In this document: positions 5,921 to 14,191 of the stretch, piece after piece
How the letters are laid out: every line of letters starts with the position of its first letter
Position numbering within the stretch: position 1 is the stretch's first letter
From: Bacilli bacterium
GTDB lineage: Bacteria; Bacillota; Bacilli; Tumebacillales; JAQBPP01
Length of the DNA stretch: 14,191 bases
Direction of reading: 5' to 3'
Assembly (NCBI GenBank): GCA_028287455.1
Contig: JAQBPP010000102.1
Span: forward strand, 1 to 14,191
Position numbers and translations under genes: made by a program
The notes under the pieces: generated by a model
Database searches by the model: none
Seen by the model: only the letters and a program-made list of their open reading frames with translations
Told to the model about the DNA's origin: nothing

Positions 5921-6664
5921 TTATTCGTAATGCTTCATGTCATGCACGATCTGTTCTGCAGTGAGTCGCATATCCTGGGCTCTTGTGATTGGCCGTCCCA
6001 CCACCAGCAGATCCGCCCCTTGCTGCATCGCCCCAGCTGGCGTGGTGACGCGGGTTTGGTCAAAGAGGTCTGTGCCAGCCGGACGAATGCCAGGCGTCAG
6101 AATGACAAACTCACTGCCGCAGGCAGACCGCACGAGGACGCTCTCTTTTGCAGAGGCGACCACACCGCTCAGACCCGCCTTTTGAGCGAGCAGCGCGTAA
6201 CGCTGCACAGTTTCCGCTACGGTCAGCGGGATCCCAATTTCCTCCGACAAAGTGGACTGGCTGGTGGACGTTAATTGGGTGACACCGAGCACAATTGGCA
6301 GTTCACTCAGGTTCGCTTCACCGGCCGTTTTTCTCACAGCTTCCATGGTGCTTTGCATCATAGAGACGCCGCCTGCCACATGCACATTGAACAAAAACAC
6401 ACCCAGCCGCGTCATGGCCGCAGCAGCACCTGCCACAGTGTTTGGAATATCATGGAATTTCAGATCCGCAAACACACGGCAGCCTTGCTCCACCAGCCAC
6501 TGAATCACGCGCGGCCCTTCCTGTGAAAACAGCTGCAAGCCGACTTTATAGGAACGAAAACAAGGGCCCAGCGCATCTGTAATACGCTTTACTTCGTCTA
6601 GTGAATCAACATCCAGCGCGATAAACAATCGATCTTCCGGCTGAAAATCCTGCAGCAGTCTCAT
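5921..6664 (-). CDS. pyrF: Orotidine 5'-phosphate decarboxylase
   Basis: 247 residues, usual for the short bacterial PyrF. It decarboxylates OMP to UMP, the last step of de novo synthesis. Catalytic features: Asp18 in IALDVDS, Lys40 in YKVGLQLF, and the Asp-Lys-x-x-Asp centre in FADLKFHDIPNTV (Asp67, Lys69, Asp72). The phosphate-binding end contains LTPGIRPAG and VVGRPITRA. The ATG overlaps the carB stop codon in an ATGA. Only a weak GGAAACGAG lies upstream, so translation probably depends on coupling to carB. In Bacillus, pyrK and pyrD lie directly before pyrF; here carB does. Confidence 0.96.
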   Translation of the reverse strand: MRLLQDFQPEDRLFIALDVDSLDEVKRITDALGPCFRSYKVGLQLFSQEGPRVIQWLVEQGCRVFADLKFHDIPNTVAGAAAAMTRLGVFLFNVHVAGGVSMMQSTMEAVRKTAGEANLSELPIVLGVTQLTSTSQSTLSEEIGIPLTVAETVQRYALLAQKAGLSGVVASAKESVLVRSACGSEFVILTPGIRPAGTDLFDQTRVTTPAGAMQQGADLLVVGRPITRAQDMRLTAEQIVHDMKHYE

Positions 6665-9600
6665 AGCTGAAAACTCGTTTCCAGCGGATGCAGTGTGACC
6701 GCACGAGACTCCAGCACTTCCAGTACTGCTTTAGCTGTATCAAGCGATGTGAAACAGGGAACGCCGTACTCCACTGACTCCCGCCGAATGCGGAATCCAT
6801 CGCGCGTTGGTTCCAATCCGCGTGTAAGCGTGTTGATCACCATATGCGCCCGGCCTTGATGGATCGCATCCACGACGTTTTCGGCCCCCTCCGACAGCTT
6901 GCGCACCTCGTGCGCTTCCAGGCCATTATCGCGCAAAAAAGCCGCGGTGCCTTTTGTAGCCATAATGCGATAGCCAAGCTGGTGATATCTGCGCAGCAGC
7001 GGCAGCGATTCCTCTTTGTCCTTGTTTGCAATCGTAGCCAGGATTGTGCCATGCTCCGGGATCCGAATGCCCGCTGCGATCAACCCTTTATACAGCGCTT
7101 TGGCATAAGTCTGGTCGCGTCCCATGACTTCTCCAGTCGATTTCATTTCCGGACCGAGCGTAATATCCACTTTGCGCAATTTCGAAAAAGAGAATACCGG
7201 CACTTTGACCGCGATCAGCTCCGAGACCGGATGCACACCCGTTTGATAACCAAGATCCGCCAGCGATTCCCCAAGCGCAACCCGCGTTGCCAATTCCACC
7301 ATCGGCACGCCGGTCACTTTCGATAAAAACGGTACTGTCCGTGAAGAGCGCGGATTCACTTCGATCACGTAAGCCACGCCACGGGCAATGACGAATTGAA
7401 TATTGATCAGCCCTTTGATATTAAGCGCGCGCGATAACCGCACGGTGTAATCCTCCATTTGGTCAATCACATCTGCAGGCAGGTTTTGTGTCGGATACAC
7501 AGCGATCGAGTCACCCGAATGCACCCCTGCCCGTTCCACATGCTCCATCATACCGGGGATCAGGACAGTTTCCCCATCCGAGACCGCATCTACTTCTGCT
7601 TCGACACCGATGATGTAGCGGTCAATCAGGATCGGCCGTTCAGGGGACACGTCAACAGCTTGCTCCATATAGGAATGCAGCTCTTCTTCGGCGTAGACGA
7701 TCTGCATCGCACGGCCGCCGAGCACATAGGAAGGTCTGACCAAGAGCGGAAAGCCGAGCGACCTGGCGACGTCCACCGCTTCAGTAAGCGTCGTAACTGT
7801 TTGTCCTTCTGGCCTTGGAATCTTCAAGTCAAACAGCAGCCTGTCGAACCGTTTACGGTCCTCCGCCCTGTCAATACTGTCCAGCGAGGTGCCAAGGATT
7901 TGAATGCCTCGTTTGGCCAGCGGCTCAGCCAAATTGATCGCGGTCTGGCCGCCAAACTGCACAACCACACCTTTGGGCTGTTCGCGGTCGATCACATTTA
8001 GCACATCTTCCAGGTGCAGCGGTTCAAAGTACAGCCGATCTGCGGTGTTGAAGTCGGTCGAAACTGTTTCCGGGTTATTGTTAATAATGATCGACTTCAG
8101 ACCAGCGCGCCGAATTGCCCAGGCGGCATGCACGGAAGCGTAATCAAATTCGATTCCCTGGCCGATGCGAATCGGGCCGGAGCCGAGCACTACGACAGAG
8201 TCTGTATCGTCTTTGAGCACTTCGTCCTCCGTCTCGTACGTGGAGTAATAATAAGGCGTACGTGCTTCAAACTCTGCGGCGCACGTATCGACAATTTTAT
8301 AAACTGGCTGCAGCCCATTGCTGAGGCGCAAGCTGCGTACCTCATCAAAAGACAGGCCAGTCACCTGAGCCAGCCACGCATCTGTAAATCCTAAGCGTTT
8401 GGCTTCTCTTAGCGTCTGACGCGTTAGTGCTGCAGCGCCCCCTGCTTGTCCGGCAGCAGATAGCTGCTGTTCAAAGGTGACCAACTTTTGAAATTTCCAT
8501 AAGAAGAACTGGTCGATGCTGGTCAGCTGGTGTAATTGTTCCAGATCGTATCCGCGGCGAAACGCTTCAAAAACGAGGAAGAGACGTTCATCGTCTGGCG
8601 TTTGCAAGCGCTCAGTCAACTGAGCATCAGTCAGCTGCCCGACCCCTTTGACATGAAGTGTGTGAGTGCCAATCTCCAGTGAACGGATCGCTTTTTGCAA
8701 AGAGGCTTCGAAGCTGCGGTCAATCGCCATCACTTCACCGGTAGCTTTCATTTGTGTACCCAACTTCCGGTTAGCGGTAGTGAATTTGTCAAACGGCCAA
8801 CGCGGGATTTTCGTAACTACATAGTCTAAAGCGGGCTCAAACGCTGCGTAAGTCGATCCTGTAATCGGGTTTTTCAATTCATCCAAACGATAGCCAATCG
8901 CAATTTTGGCGGCCATTTTGGCGATTGGATAACCTGTGGCTTTGGAAGCGAGCGCCGACGAGCGGCTGACGCGCGGGTTTACTTCGATTACATAATAGTT
9001 GAACGAGTGAGGATCCAGCGCATACTGAACGTTGCAGCCCCCTTCAATCTTGAGTTCCCGAATCAGTCTCAAAGCGGACGAGCGCAGCAGTTGATACTCC
9101 TGATCGGACAATGTCTGGCTCGGCGCAACTACAATCGAGTCGCCCGTGTGTACGCCGACGGCGTCGACATTTTCCATATTGCAAACCACGATGCAGGTGT
9201 CGTCTTTGTCCCGCATCACTTCATACTCGATTTCCTTAAATCCGGCAACAGAACGTTCCACGAGCACTTGATGAACAGGACTTAACGCGAGTCCCAGCGC
9301 CACAATCGATTGAAAGGAATCCCAGTCGCTGCCGATACCGCCGCCCGTTCCCCCCAGCGTATACGCCGGACGAATAATAAGCGGGAAACCAATTTCCTCG
9401 GCAAACTCCCTCGCTTCCTCCCAGGACGTGACGATGCGGCTTTCCGGCACTGGCTCCCCGATTCGATTGCACAGTGTGCGAAACTTCTCCCGGTCTTCCG
9501 CTTCTTCAATCGATGACAGCGGCGTTCCCAGCAGCTCAACCTGGCACTCGTCGAGAATCCCTGCCCGCGCGAGTCCAACTGCCATATTTAAGCCGGTTTG

Positions 9601-9876
9601 TCCTCCAAGCGTTGCGACGATGCCTTGCGGACGTTCGCACCTGATAATTTGAGAAACCGATTCTACAGTCAAAGGCTCAATATAAATGCGATCTGCCATG
9701 TCAGGGTCAGTCATGATGGTCGCTGGATTGGAATTGACCAACACCACTTCCAACCCTTCTTCCCGCAGCGCTGTACAAGCCTGTGTGCCCGCGTAATCAA
9801 ATTCCGCGGCTTGCCCAATCACAATCGGGCCAGAGCCGATCACCAGCACCTTCTTCAGATCTGTGCGCAGTGGCAT
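6661..9876 (-). CDS. carB: Carbamoyl phosphate synthetase, large subunit
   Basis: 1071 residues, full length for CarB (PyrAB). With CarA it makes carbamoyl phosphate from glutamine-derived ammonia, bicarbonate and two ATP. The two homologous halves are visible. The first has GSGPIVIGQAAEFDYAG (14-30), GGQTGLNMAV (91-100), ATP-grasp about 128-335 and EVNPRVSRSSALASKATGYP (298-317). The oligomerisation region is about 400-550. The second half has GSGPIRIGQGIEFDYAS (565-581), GGQTAINLA (642-650), ATP-grasp about 670-865 and EVNPRSSRTVPFLSKVTGVP (839-858). The C-terminal MGS-like allosteric domain, about 935-1071, includes MATKGTAAFL and MVINTL; in Bacilli it binds UMP and PRPP. The gene starts three bases after the carA stop, with GGAGGGG inside the end of carA, and its TGA overlaps the pyrF start. 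No frameshift is seen. Confidence 0.97.
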   Translation of the reverse strand: MPLRTDLKKVLVIGSGPIVIGQAAEFDYAGTQACTALREEGLEVVLVNSNPATIMTDPDMADRIYIEPLTVESVSQIIRCERPQGIVATLGGQTGLNMAVGLARAGILDECQVELLGTPLSSIEEAEDREKFRTLCNRIGEPVPESRIVTSWEEAREFAEEIGFPLIIRPAYTLGGTGGGIGSDWDSFQSIVALGLALSPVHQVLVERSVAGFKEIEYEVMRDKDDTCIVVCNMENVDAVGVHTGDSIVVAPSQTLSDQEYQLLRSSALRLIRELKIEGGCNVQYALDPHSFNYYVIEVNPRVSRSSALASKATGYPIAKMAAKIAIGYRLDELKNPITGSTYAAFEPALDYVVTKIPRWPFDKFTTANRKLGTQMKATGEVMAIDRSFEASLQKAIRSLEIGTHTLHVKGVGQLTDAQLTERLQTPDDERLFLVFEAFRRGYDLEQLHQLTSIDQFFLWKFQKLVTFEQQLSAAGQAGGAAALTRQTLREAKRLGFTDAWLAQVTGLSFDEVRSLRLSNGLQPVYKIVDTCAAEFEARTPYYYSTYETEDEVLKDDTDSVVVLGSGPIRIGQGIEFDYASVHAAWAIRRAGLKSIIINNNPETVSTDFNTADRLYFEPLHLEDVLNVIDREQPKGVVVQFGGQTAINLAEPLAKRGIQILGTSLDSIDRAEDRKRFDRLLFDLKIPRPEGQTVTTLTEAVDVARSLGFPLLVRPSYVLGGRAMQIVYAEEELHSYMEQAVDVSPERPILIDRYIIGVEAEVDAVSDGETVLIPGMMEHVERAGVHSGDSIAVYPTQNLPADVIDQMEDYTVRLSRALNIKGLINIQFVIARGVAYVIEVNPRSSRTVPFLSKVTGVPMVELATRVALGESLADLGYQTGVHPVSELIAVKVPVFSFSKLRKVDITLGPEMKSTGEVMGRDQTYAKALYKGLIAAGIRIPEHGTILATIANKDKEESLPLLRRYHQLGYRIMATKGTAAFLRDNGLEAHEVRKLSEGAENVVDAIHQGRAHMVINTLTRGLEPTRDGFRIRRESVEYGVPCFTSLDTAKAVLEVLESRAVTLHPLETSFQL

Positions 9877-9879
9877 GAA

Positions 9880-10959
9880 CTATTCCCCTCCTTCAGTTGG
9901 CCGGATTAACGACATAAACTCATCGAATAAATAGTGGGAATCCATCGGACCTGGCCTGGCCTCCGGATGGTATTGGACCGAAAAAGCAGGCAGGTGCCGG
10001 TGGCGCACGCCTTCGACTGTATCATCGTTTACGTGCAGATGAGTCAGTCTCAGCTCCGTGTCGTCAAGCGACTCCTTTACTACCTGATAGCCATGATTTT
10101 GCGACGTCATATAGACTCGTCCGGTATCCAGATCCTTAACAGAATGGTTGGCGCCGCGGTGACCGAACTTCATCTTGGCCGTTTTCGCGCCAAACGCCAG
10201 TGACAGCAGCTGGTGACCCATGCAGACCCCAAACACGGGGTAGCGCTCTGCACACTGTTTCACTAACTGGACCGCATCTACCAGATCCGCCGGATCCCCA
10301 GGTCCATTTGTTAAAAAAACGCCATCAGGACGCGCCATGGCGATTTGCTCGAACGAGGCAGACGCAGGAAATACGGTGAGGTCACAGCCTCGTTCGACAA
10401 AACCGCGCAGCAGCCCAAGCTTCATGCCAAAGTCGACCACTGCCACACGCGGTCCGCTGGCAGGCACGCGATAAACCTGCTTCGTCGTAACACGAGCCAC
10501 TTGATCATGCGGCAGGTCTGTGGTTAGAAGCCGCTCGACTTCCGCCTGGGGTAGATTCTCAGTGGTGAGGACTGCCTTCATGGCGCCTGTGCTGCGAATC
10601 CGCTTCGCAATGGCCCGCGTATCTACCTCAGAGATGCCAATTACGCCTGCCTGCACCAAATAATCGTCAATCGTGCCTGCGGTTCGCCAGTTGGAGGGAT
10701 GCTCAGCATGTTCACGAACCACAAGGCCAAAAGGCGCTACCTGCAGTGATTCCGGATCTTCAGGATTTACGCCGTAATTTCCAATCAGCGGGTAGGTCAT
10801 CGTCACGATTTGGCCATAGTAAGACAGATCGGTCAAAATCTCCTGGTAGCCTGTCATGCTCGTGTTGAACACCAACTCACCCGCCCTGGTTCCTGTGGCG
10901 CCGAACGCTTTTCCTGGCCAAATGGACCCATCTGCGAGATAAAGTGTTGCCTGATTCAT
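9880..10959 (-). CDS. carA: Carbamoyl phosphate synthetase, small (glutaminase) subunit
   Basis: 359 residues, typical. It hydrolyses glutamine and channels ammonia to CarB. The N-terminal CPSase small-chain domain (about 1-135) carries FNTSMTGYQEILTDLSYYGQ (31-50). The class I glutamine amidotransferase domain (about 170-350) has TNGPGDP (217-223), the nucleophile Cys246 in FGVCMGHQLLSLAFG, MTSQNHGYQV, and the His331/Glu333 pair in QYHPEARPGP, so the triad is intact. The ATG overlaps the pyrC stop in an ATGA; AAGGAGG lies seven bases upstream. Strict pairing with carB three bases downstream favours balanced synthesis of the two subunits. A single car pair inside the pyr operon suggests pyrimidine control; any arginine-specific copy would be elsewhere. 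Confidence 0.97.
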   Translation of the reverse strand: MNQATLYLADGSIWPGKAFGATGTRAGELVFNTSMTGYQEILTDLSYYGQIVTMTYPLIGNYGVNPEDPESLQVAPFGLVVREHAEHPSNWRTAGTIDDYLVQAGVIGISEVDTRAIAKRIRSTGAMKAVLTTENLPQAEVERLLTTDLPHDQVARVTTKQVYRVPASGPRVAVVDFGMKLGLLRGFVERGCDLTVFPASASFEQIAMARPDGVFLTNGPGDPADLVDAVQLVKQCAERYPVFGVCMGHQLLSLAFGAKTAKMKFGHRGANHSVKDLDTGRVYMTSQNHGYQVVKESLDDTELRLTHLHVNDDTVEGVRHRHLPAFSVQYHPEARPGPMDSHYLFDEFMSLIRPTEGGE

Positions 10960-12269
10960 CCTTGCACCTCCTTGTGCGCCGTCTCTTGCCAGGTGACCCT
11001 ACCGTCCATTATCGTCAGTATCGGCCAGCCGTAGAGCTCTTGCCCGACAAAAGGTGTGTTTTTGCCTAATGTGAGAAATTCGGCGGGGTCCACCTGCTTT
11101 AATCGATTTAAATCAAGCACAGTCAAATCTGCTAATCCGCCGGGACGCAATTCACCGACAGGCAAGCCAAATGCTGCGGCTGGGGCAGCAGACAGCAGAT
11201 CAAGCAAGCGTTCAATGCTTAACTGGCCAGTTCGAACAAAATGGGTATACAGCAGCGGAAAAGCAAGCTCCAACCCGACAAAGCCAAAAGGAGCTGCCGC
11301 AAACGACCGCTGTTTCTCTTCGTCAGAGTGCGGCGCGTGATCAGTGGCAATCATGTCAATCGTGCCATCGAGCAGGCCCTGAATGCAAGCCTTGCGGTCG
11401 GCGGCGCTCCGCAGCGGAGGGTTGACCTTGAAATTAGCGTCTGCACCTGTGATCTGTTCATCGGTTAACAGCAAATGATGCGGCGTCACTTCGGCAGTCA
11501 CGCGAACGCCGATCGTTTTACCGAAGCGCACCGCTTCAATCGACAACCGGTCAGAGATGTGGCAAATATGCAGATGTGCGCCGGTATCGGCAGCAAGTAC
11601 CACGTCGCGCGCCACCTGCGAGGATTCCGCCACACCCGGGATGCCTGAGAGGCCAAGCCGCCTCGCAACTTCACTTTCGTTCATGCAGCCGGAGCCAGAC
11701 AGCGTTTCATCTTCCGAGTGCGTGACAATCGGCAGTCCAAGGTGCGCTGCTCTTCTCATCGCCTCACGCATCATGCCGCCAGATTGAATGCCCACTCCGT
11801 CATCTGTAAAACCAACTGCACCTGCCGATTTCAGACTGGCGAAATCGGTTAGTTCCTGACCTTTTTGCGCTGCAGTGATCGCACCATAAGCGAAAACTCG
11901 GCAGAATCCAGCTTGCTCGCCTTGCTCTTTTATCCACTCCATTAGCTCCGCAGTGTCCAAAGCTGGTTTGGTATTGGGCATGCAGACAACTGCGGTATAA
12001 CCGCCTTTAGCAGCAGACTGCGAGCCTGTAGCAATTGTTTCCTTGTATTCCAGTCCAGGGCTGCGGAAGTGCACATGCGGATCGACAAACCCCGGCGTCA
12101 AAATATTCCCGTTCAAATCAAGCACTGCAACCGATTCGCCAGGTGACACACTTAGTTCGGCATCAACCTGCTGAATTCTGCCGCCCTCAATCCGTACATC
12201 GCGTTTCACCCATTGCTGCAGCTGGTTGTCCCAAACTCTGCCATTCTTCAAAAGCAAACGATTTTCCAT
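10956..12269 (-). CDS. pyrC: Dihydroorotase, class I
   Basis: 437 residues, in the 420-440 range of Bacillus-type (class I) dihydroorotase rather than the roughly 350-residue E. coli type. It cyclises carbamoyl aspartate to dihydroorotate using two zinc ions. Amidohydrolase motifs: DPHVHFRSPG with His65 and His67 (metal) and Arg69 (substrate); CMPNTKP with Asn99; GFTDDG with Asp156/157; THSED with His184; LHICHIS with His234/His237; and the catalytic Asp310 in IATDHAPHS. The C-terminal strands (GLADLTVLDLN) complete the composite beta domain of the family. AGGAGG precedes the ATG by six bases, in a 32-base gap after pyrB. That gap holds no hairpin or T-run, so there is no attenuator here. Confidence 0.97.
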   Translation of the reverse strand: MENRLLLKNGRVWDNQLQQWVKRDVRIEGGRIQQVDAELSVSPGESVAVLDLNGNILTPGFVDPHVHFRSPGLEYKETIATGSQSAAKGGYTAVVCMPNTKPALDTAELMEWIKEQGEQAGFCRVFAYGAITAAQKGQELTDFASLKSAGAVGFTDDGVGIQSGGMMREAMRRAAHLGLPIVTHSEDETLSGSGCMNESEVARRLGLSGIPGVAESSQVARDVVLAADTGAHLHICHISDRLSIEAVRFGKTIGVRVTAEVTPHHLLLTDEQITGADANFKVNPPLRSAADRKACIQGLLDGTIDMIATDHAPHSDEEKQRSFAAAPFGFVGLELAFPLLYTHFVRTGQLSIERLLDLLSAAPAAAFGLPVGELRPGGLADLTVLDLNRLKQVDPAEFLTLGKNTPFVGQELYGWPILTIMDGRVTWQETAHKEVQG

Positions 12270-12301
12270 AACAAACCTCCTGATATCGCTCCTACTAGCA
12301 G

Positions 12302-13222
12302 TTAATTCGTGCGCAAGCAGCGTTCCAACAGCGCCATCCGAACGTACACTCCATTTTCCGCCTGTCTGAAGTAAGCGGCTTTTGGATCTTCATCGACTGC
12401 GATGGCAATTTCGCCGGCGCGCGGCAGCGGGTGCAGGATTCTCGCATGCGGCTGCATGAGGTCGACGATTTCCTGATCGATTAAGTACAGTCCGCGCACC
12501 TTCTCATATTGTTCAGGTGAGGGGAACCGCTCCTTTTGTACACGAGTTTGGTAAAGAATATCTGCGCGTTTGGCTGCCGAGGCCAAATCGGGCTCATATT
12601 CAAACCGCACCCCTTTTTCCGTCAAATAGTCAGTAATGGAAGCAGGAATGGGCGTTTCAGGCGGACCTGTAAACAGGATGCGGACATCTCTATAATTGGC
12701 TAGCAAGTAACTTAACGAGTGCACAGTTCTGCCATATGCCAGATCCCCGATCATGGCAATCGTAATGCCTTCCACATTGCCTAATTCGCGGTAAATCGTG
12801 TAAATATCCAGCAGAGCTTGCGTGGGATGCTCGCCCGCACCATCTCCGGCGTTCAGGATGGGGACGTTCGCCACTGCCGCTGCCCGGCTGGCCGACCCAA
12901 TTTCATTGTGACGGATGACGATCACATCGACATAAGAGGCGACCACACGAATCGTATCTTCCAGTGTCTCGCCTTTGATCGCGGAAGAAAACTGCGACGC
13001 GTTGTCTGTGGAAATTACGCGTCCGCCCAAACGGTGCATCGCTGATTCAAACGAAAACCTCGTCCTGGTCGAAGGTTCAAAAAACAGGCAGGCCATTATT
13101 TCGCCAGACAGCAGCGTGCTGCGGCCCTTGCGGACGATTCCTTCCATATCGCGGACTTCCTCAAATAAGTCATCCAGCTTGCTGCGATCAAATTGCATCG
13201 CGCTAATGACATGATAAATCAT
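12302..13222 (-). CDS. pyrB: Aspartate carbamoyltransferase, catalytic subunit
   Basis: 306 residues. It condenses carbamoyl phosphate with aspartate, the committed pyrimidine step. Carbamoyl-phosphate site: STRTR (51-55) in FFEPSTRTRFSFESAM, Lys84-equivalent in AIKGETLEDT (81-90), RHNE with Arg104, HPTQALLDIYTI (132-143). Aspartate-site residues: Arg165 in GDLAYGRTVHSL and HPLPR (264-268). The pattern GDLxYGRTVHS, SxxKGETLEDTI and YFRQAENGVYVRMALL resembles the enterobacterial/archaeal PyrB class more than Bacillus PyrB (which has a GDxxHSRVARS-like segment). No pyrI regulatory-chain gene follows. AGGAGG (plus 13230-13235) fills the 13-base gap after the permease stop. Confidence 0.96.
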   Translation of the reverse strand: MIYHVISAMQFDRSKLDDLFEEVRDMEGIVRKGRSTLLSGEIMACLFFEPSTRTRFSFESAMHRLGGRVISTDNASQFSSAIKGETLEDTIRVVASYVDVIVIRHNEIGSASRAAAVANVPILNAGDGAGEHPTQALLDIYTIYRELGNVEGITIAMIGDLAYGRTVHSLSYLLANYRDVRILFTGPPETPIPASITDYLTEKGVRFEYEPDLASAAKRADILYQTRVQKERFPSPEQYEKVRGLYLIDQEIVDLMQPHARILHPLPRAGEIAIAVDEDPKAAYFRQAENGVYVRMALLERCLRTN

Positions 13223-13235
13223 CCGTATTCCTCCT

Positions 13236-14191
13236 TTACTTCGCGTCCTGCTGCGGTAATACGAGGTTTAACAGGATCCCTGCAAAAGTGGCCAGCGCCA
13301 TACCGCCAATCTCAACCTGACCGATGTGCACGACTGCATTGCCTACGCCTAACACCATGATCACACTGGCTATGAGCAGATTGCGCTTCTGGCTGTAGTC
13401 GACACCCGCTTCAGCGAGCATGCGCAGCCCTTGAGCCGCGATGATGCCAAACAGCAAGATGGAAATGCCGCCCATCACCGGCACAGGAATACTGGAAATT
13501 AGAGCATTCAGTTTACCGATAAAGCTTAAGATAATCGCTATTACTGCTGCGCCGCCAATCACCCTGACGGAGTAAACGCGTGTAATGGCCATCACCCCGA
13601 TGTTTTCACCGTAAGTAGTTTGCGGTGGACCGCCAACAAGGCCCGCGAGCGTTGTGGCAACGCCGTCAGCAAAAAGTGAACGATGAAGGCCTGGATCTTT
13701 GATCAAATTTCGGCCGACGATGTTTTGGGTGACCAGCAAGTGGCCGACATGTTCAGCGATTGAAACCAACGCGACTGGCGCGATCATCCAGACTGCCATA
13801 CTGGAAACAACAGGTGCAGTAAAATGGGGAATTTGAAAAATCGGTGCAGCCGCCACTTTGGCAAAGTCAACTTGTCCAAGTGCTGCGGCGACAATATATC
13901 CTACGATGATGCCGATCAGAATTGGGATGACCCCCAGAAAACCGCGGAAGAACATGGATGCCACGATGGCGACCACAATCGCTATAAAGGCGATCAACCA
14001 GTTGTTTTGCGCCATTGTAACAGCGGTGCCGGAAAGCCCAAGGCCAATGACGATGATAATTGGGCCCACCACTACAGGCGGTAAAATGCGTGTTAACCAT
14101 TTGGAACCAGTTTTTGCGATAATGAGCGCAATGATTAAATAAACAATCCCGGAGCAGATGGCGCCAAACATGGCAGCGCCCGGTCCTTGGG
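13236..14191 (-). CDS. pyrP: Uracil permease (UraA/PyrP family), C-terminal part, cut by the right edge
   Basis: The frame is open to the right edge, so the start lies outside; about 318 residues are visible of roughly 420. An in-frame ATG at 14171 is internal to a hydrophobic stretch and is not the true start. The protein is a multi-helix NCS2 permease that brings in uracil, probably with protons. The substrate-binding signatures are AEHVGH and TTYGENIG. Their two glutamates are 49 residues apart, the same spacing as Glu241 and Glu290 of E. coli UraA, and a His follows the first by four residues as His245 does. Membrane segments continue through VMGGISILLFGIIAAQGL to LATFAGILLNLVL. It is the first visible gene of the pyr operon, 13 bases before pyrB. 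The PyrR attenuator expected before or within the leader is not in view. Confidence 0.94.
   Translation of the reverse strand, partial: QGPGAAMFGAICSGIVYLIIALIIAKTGSKWLTRILPPVVVGPIIIVIGLGLSGTAVTMAQNNWLIAFIAIVVAIVASMFFRGFLGVIPILIGIIVGYIVAAALGQVDFAKVAAAPIFQIPHFTAPVVSSMAVWMIAPVALVSIAEHVGHLLVTQNIVGRNLIKDPGLHRSLFADGVATTLAGLVGGPPQTTYGENIGVMAITRVYSVRVIGGAAVIAIILSFIGKLNALISSIPVPVMGGISILLFGIIAAQGLRMLAEAGVDYSQKRNLLIASVIMVLGVGNAVVHIGQVEIGGMALATFAGILLNLVLPQQDAK

Noticed and set aside
7459..8001. A 180-codon plus-strand open frame inside carB, and other long antisense frames across the car and pyr genes.
   Set aside because: They mirror the codon structure of strong minus-strand genes, lack ribosome sites and show no recognisable protein motifs.
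1..14191. CRISPR arrays, insertion sequences, tRNA or rRNA genes, phage or defence genes.
   Set aside because: No spaced direct repeats, transposase-like proteins, tRNA cloverleaf or rRNA segments were seen; the content is housekeeping and cell-envelope genes.

Overview
The window looks like the chromosome of a Gram-positive member of the Bacillota, class Bacilli. Three things point there: strong GGAGG-type ribosome binding sites on most genes, a pyr operon ordered almost as in Bacillus (uracil permease, pyrB, pyrC, carA, carB, pyrF, pyrE), and a ydaO-type cyclic di-AMP riboswitch in front of a cell-wall hydrolase. Moderate GC and protein style suggest a relative of Alicyclobacillaceae, Tumebacillus or Effusibacillus; this placement is a guess without a database search.

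Left part (1-3000). The 5' end of a minus-strand membrane protein gene runs off the left edge. Divergent from it is a plus-strand gene for a secreted or membrane-anchored subtilisin-like (S8) protease with a long N-terminal region that looks like a Cache-type sensor domain. A strong 12-bp hairpin separates it from a convergent gene for an exported NlpC/P60 peptidoglycan hydrolase. The 5' leader of the hydrolase gene is a c-di-AMP riboswitch whose closing P1 stem touches the Shine-Dalgarno sequence. A well-formed promoter lies just upstream of the aptamer.

Middle part (3000-5240). There is a minus-strand monoacylglycerol-lipase-like alpha/beta hydrolase, a plus-strand 48-residue hydrophobic protein in the gap beyond it, and a two-gene minus-strand unit encoding a Crp/Fnr-family regulator and a VOC (glyoxalase-fold) protein. 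The small gene's stop codon overlaps the VOC stop codon tail-to-tail. A good promoter for the regulator unit lies in the gap after pyrE.

Right part (5270-14191). The minus-strand pyrimidine operon is tightly packed. There are 4-bp ATGA overlaps at pyrC/carA and carB/pyrF, and gaps of 3 to 32 bases elsewhere. Glutamine-dependent carbamoyl phosphate synthetase (CarA, CarB) feeds aspartate carbamoyltransferase (PyrB) and dihydroorotase (PyrC). PyrE and PyrF convert orotate to UMP, and the permease imports uracil. The dihydroorotate dehydrogenase genes pyrK and pyrD, which in Bacillus sit between carB and pyrF, are absent, so that step must be encoded elsewhere. The permease gene is cut by the right edge, and any PyrR attenuator in the leader lies outside the window.

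Most of the window is housekeeping. The points most worth a second look are the riboswitch-SD arrangement, the sensor-protease architecture, the missing pyrKD, the enterobacterial-style PyrB and the unlisted small protein.
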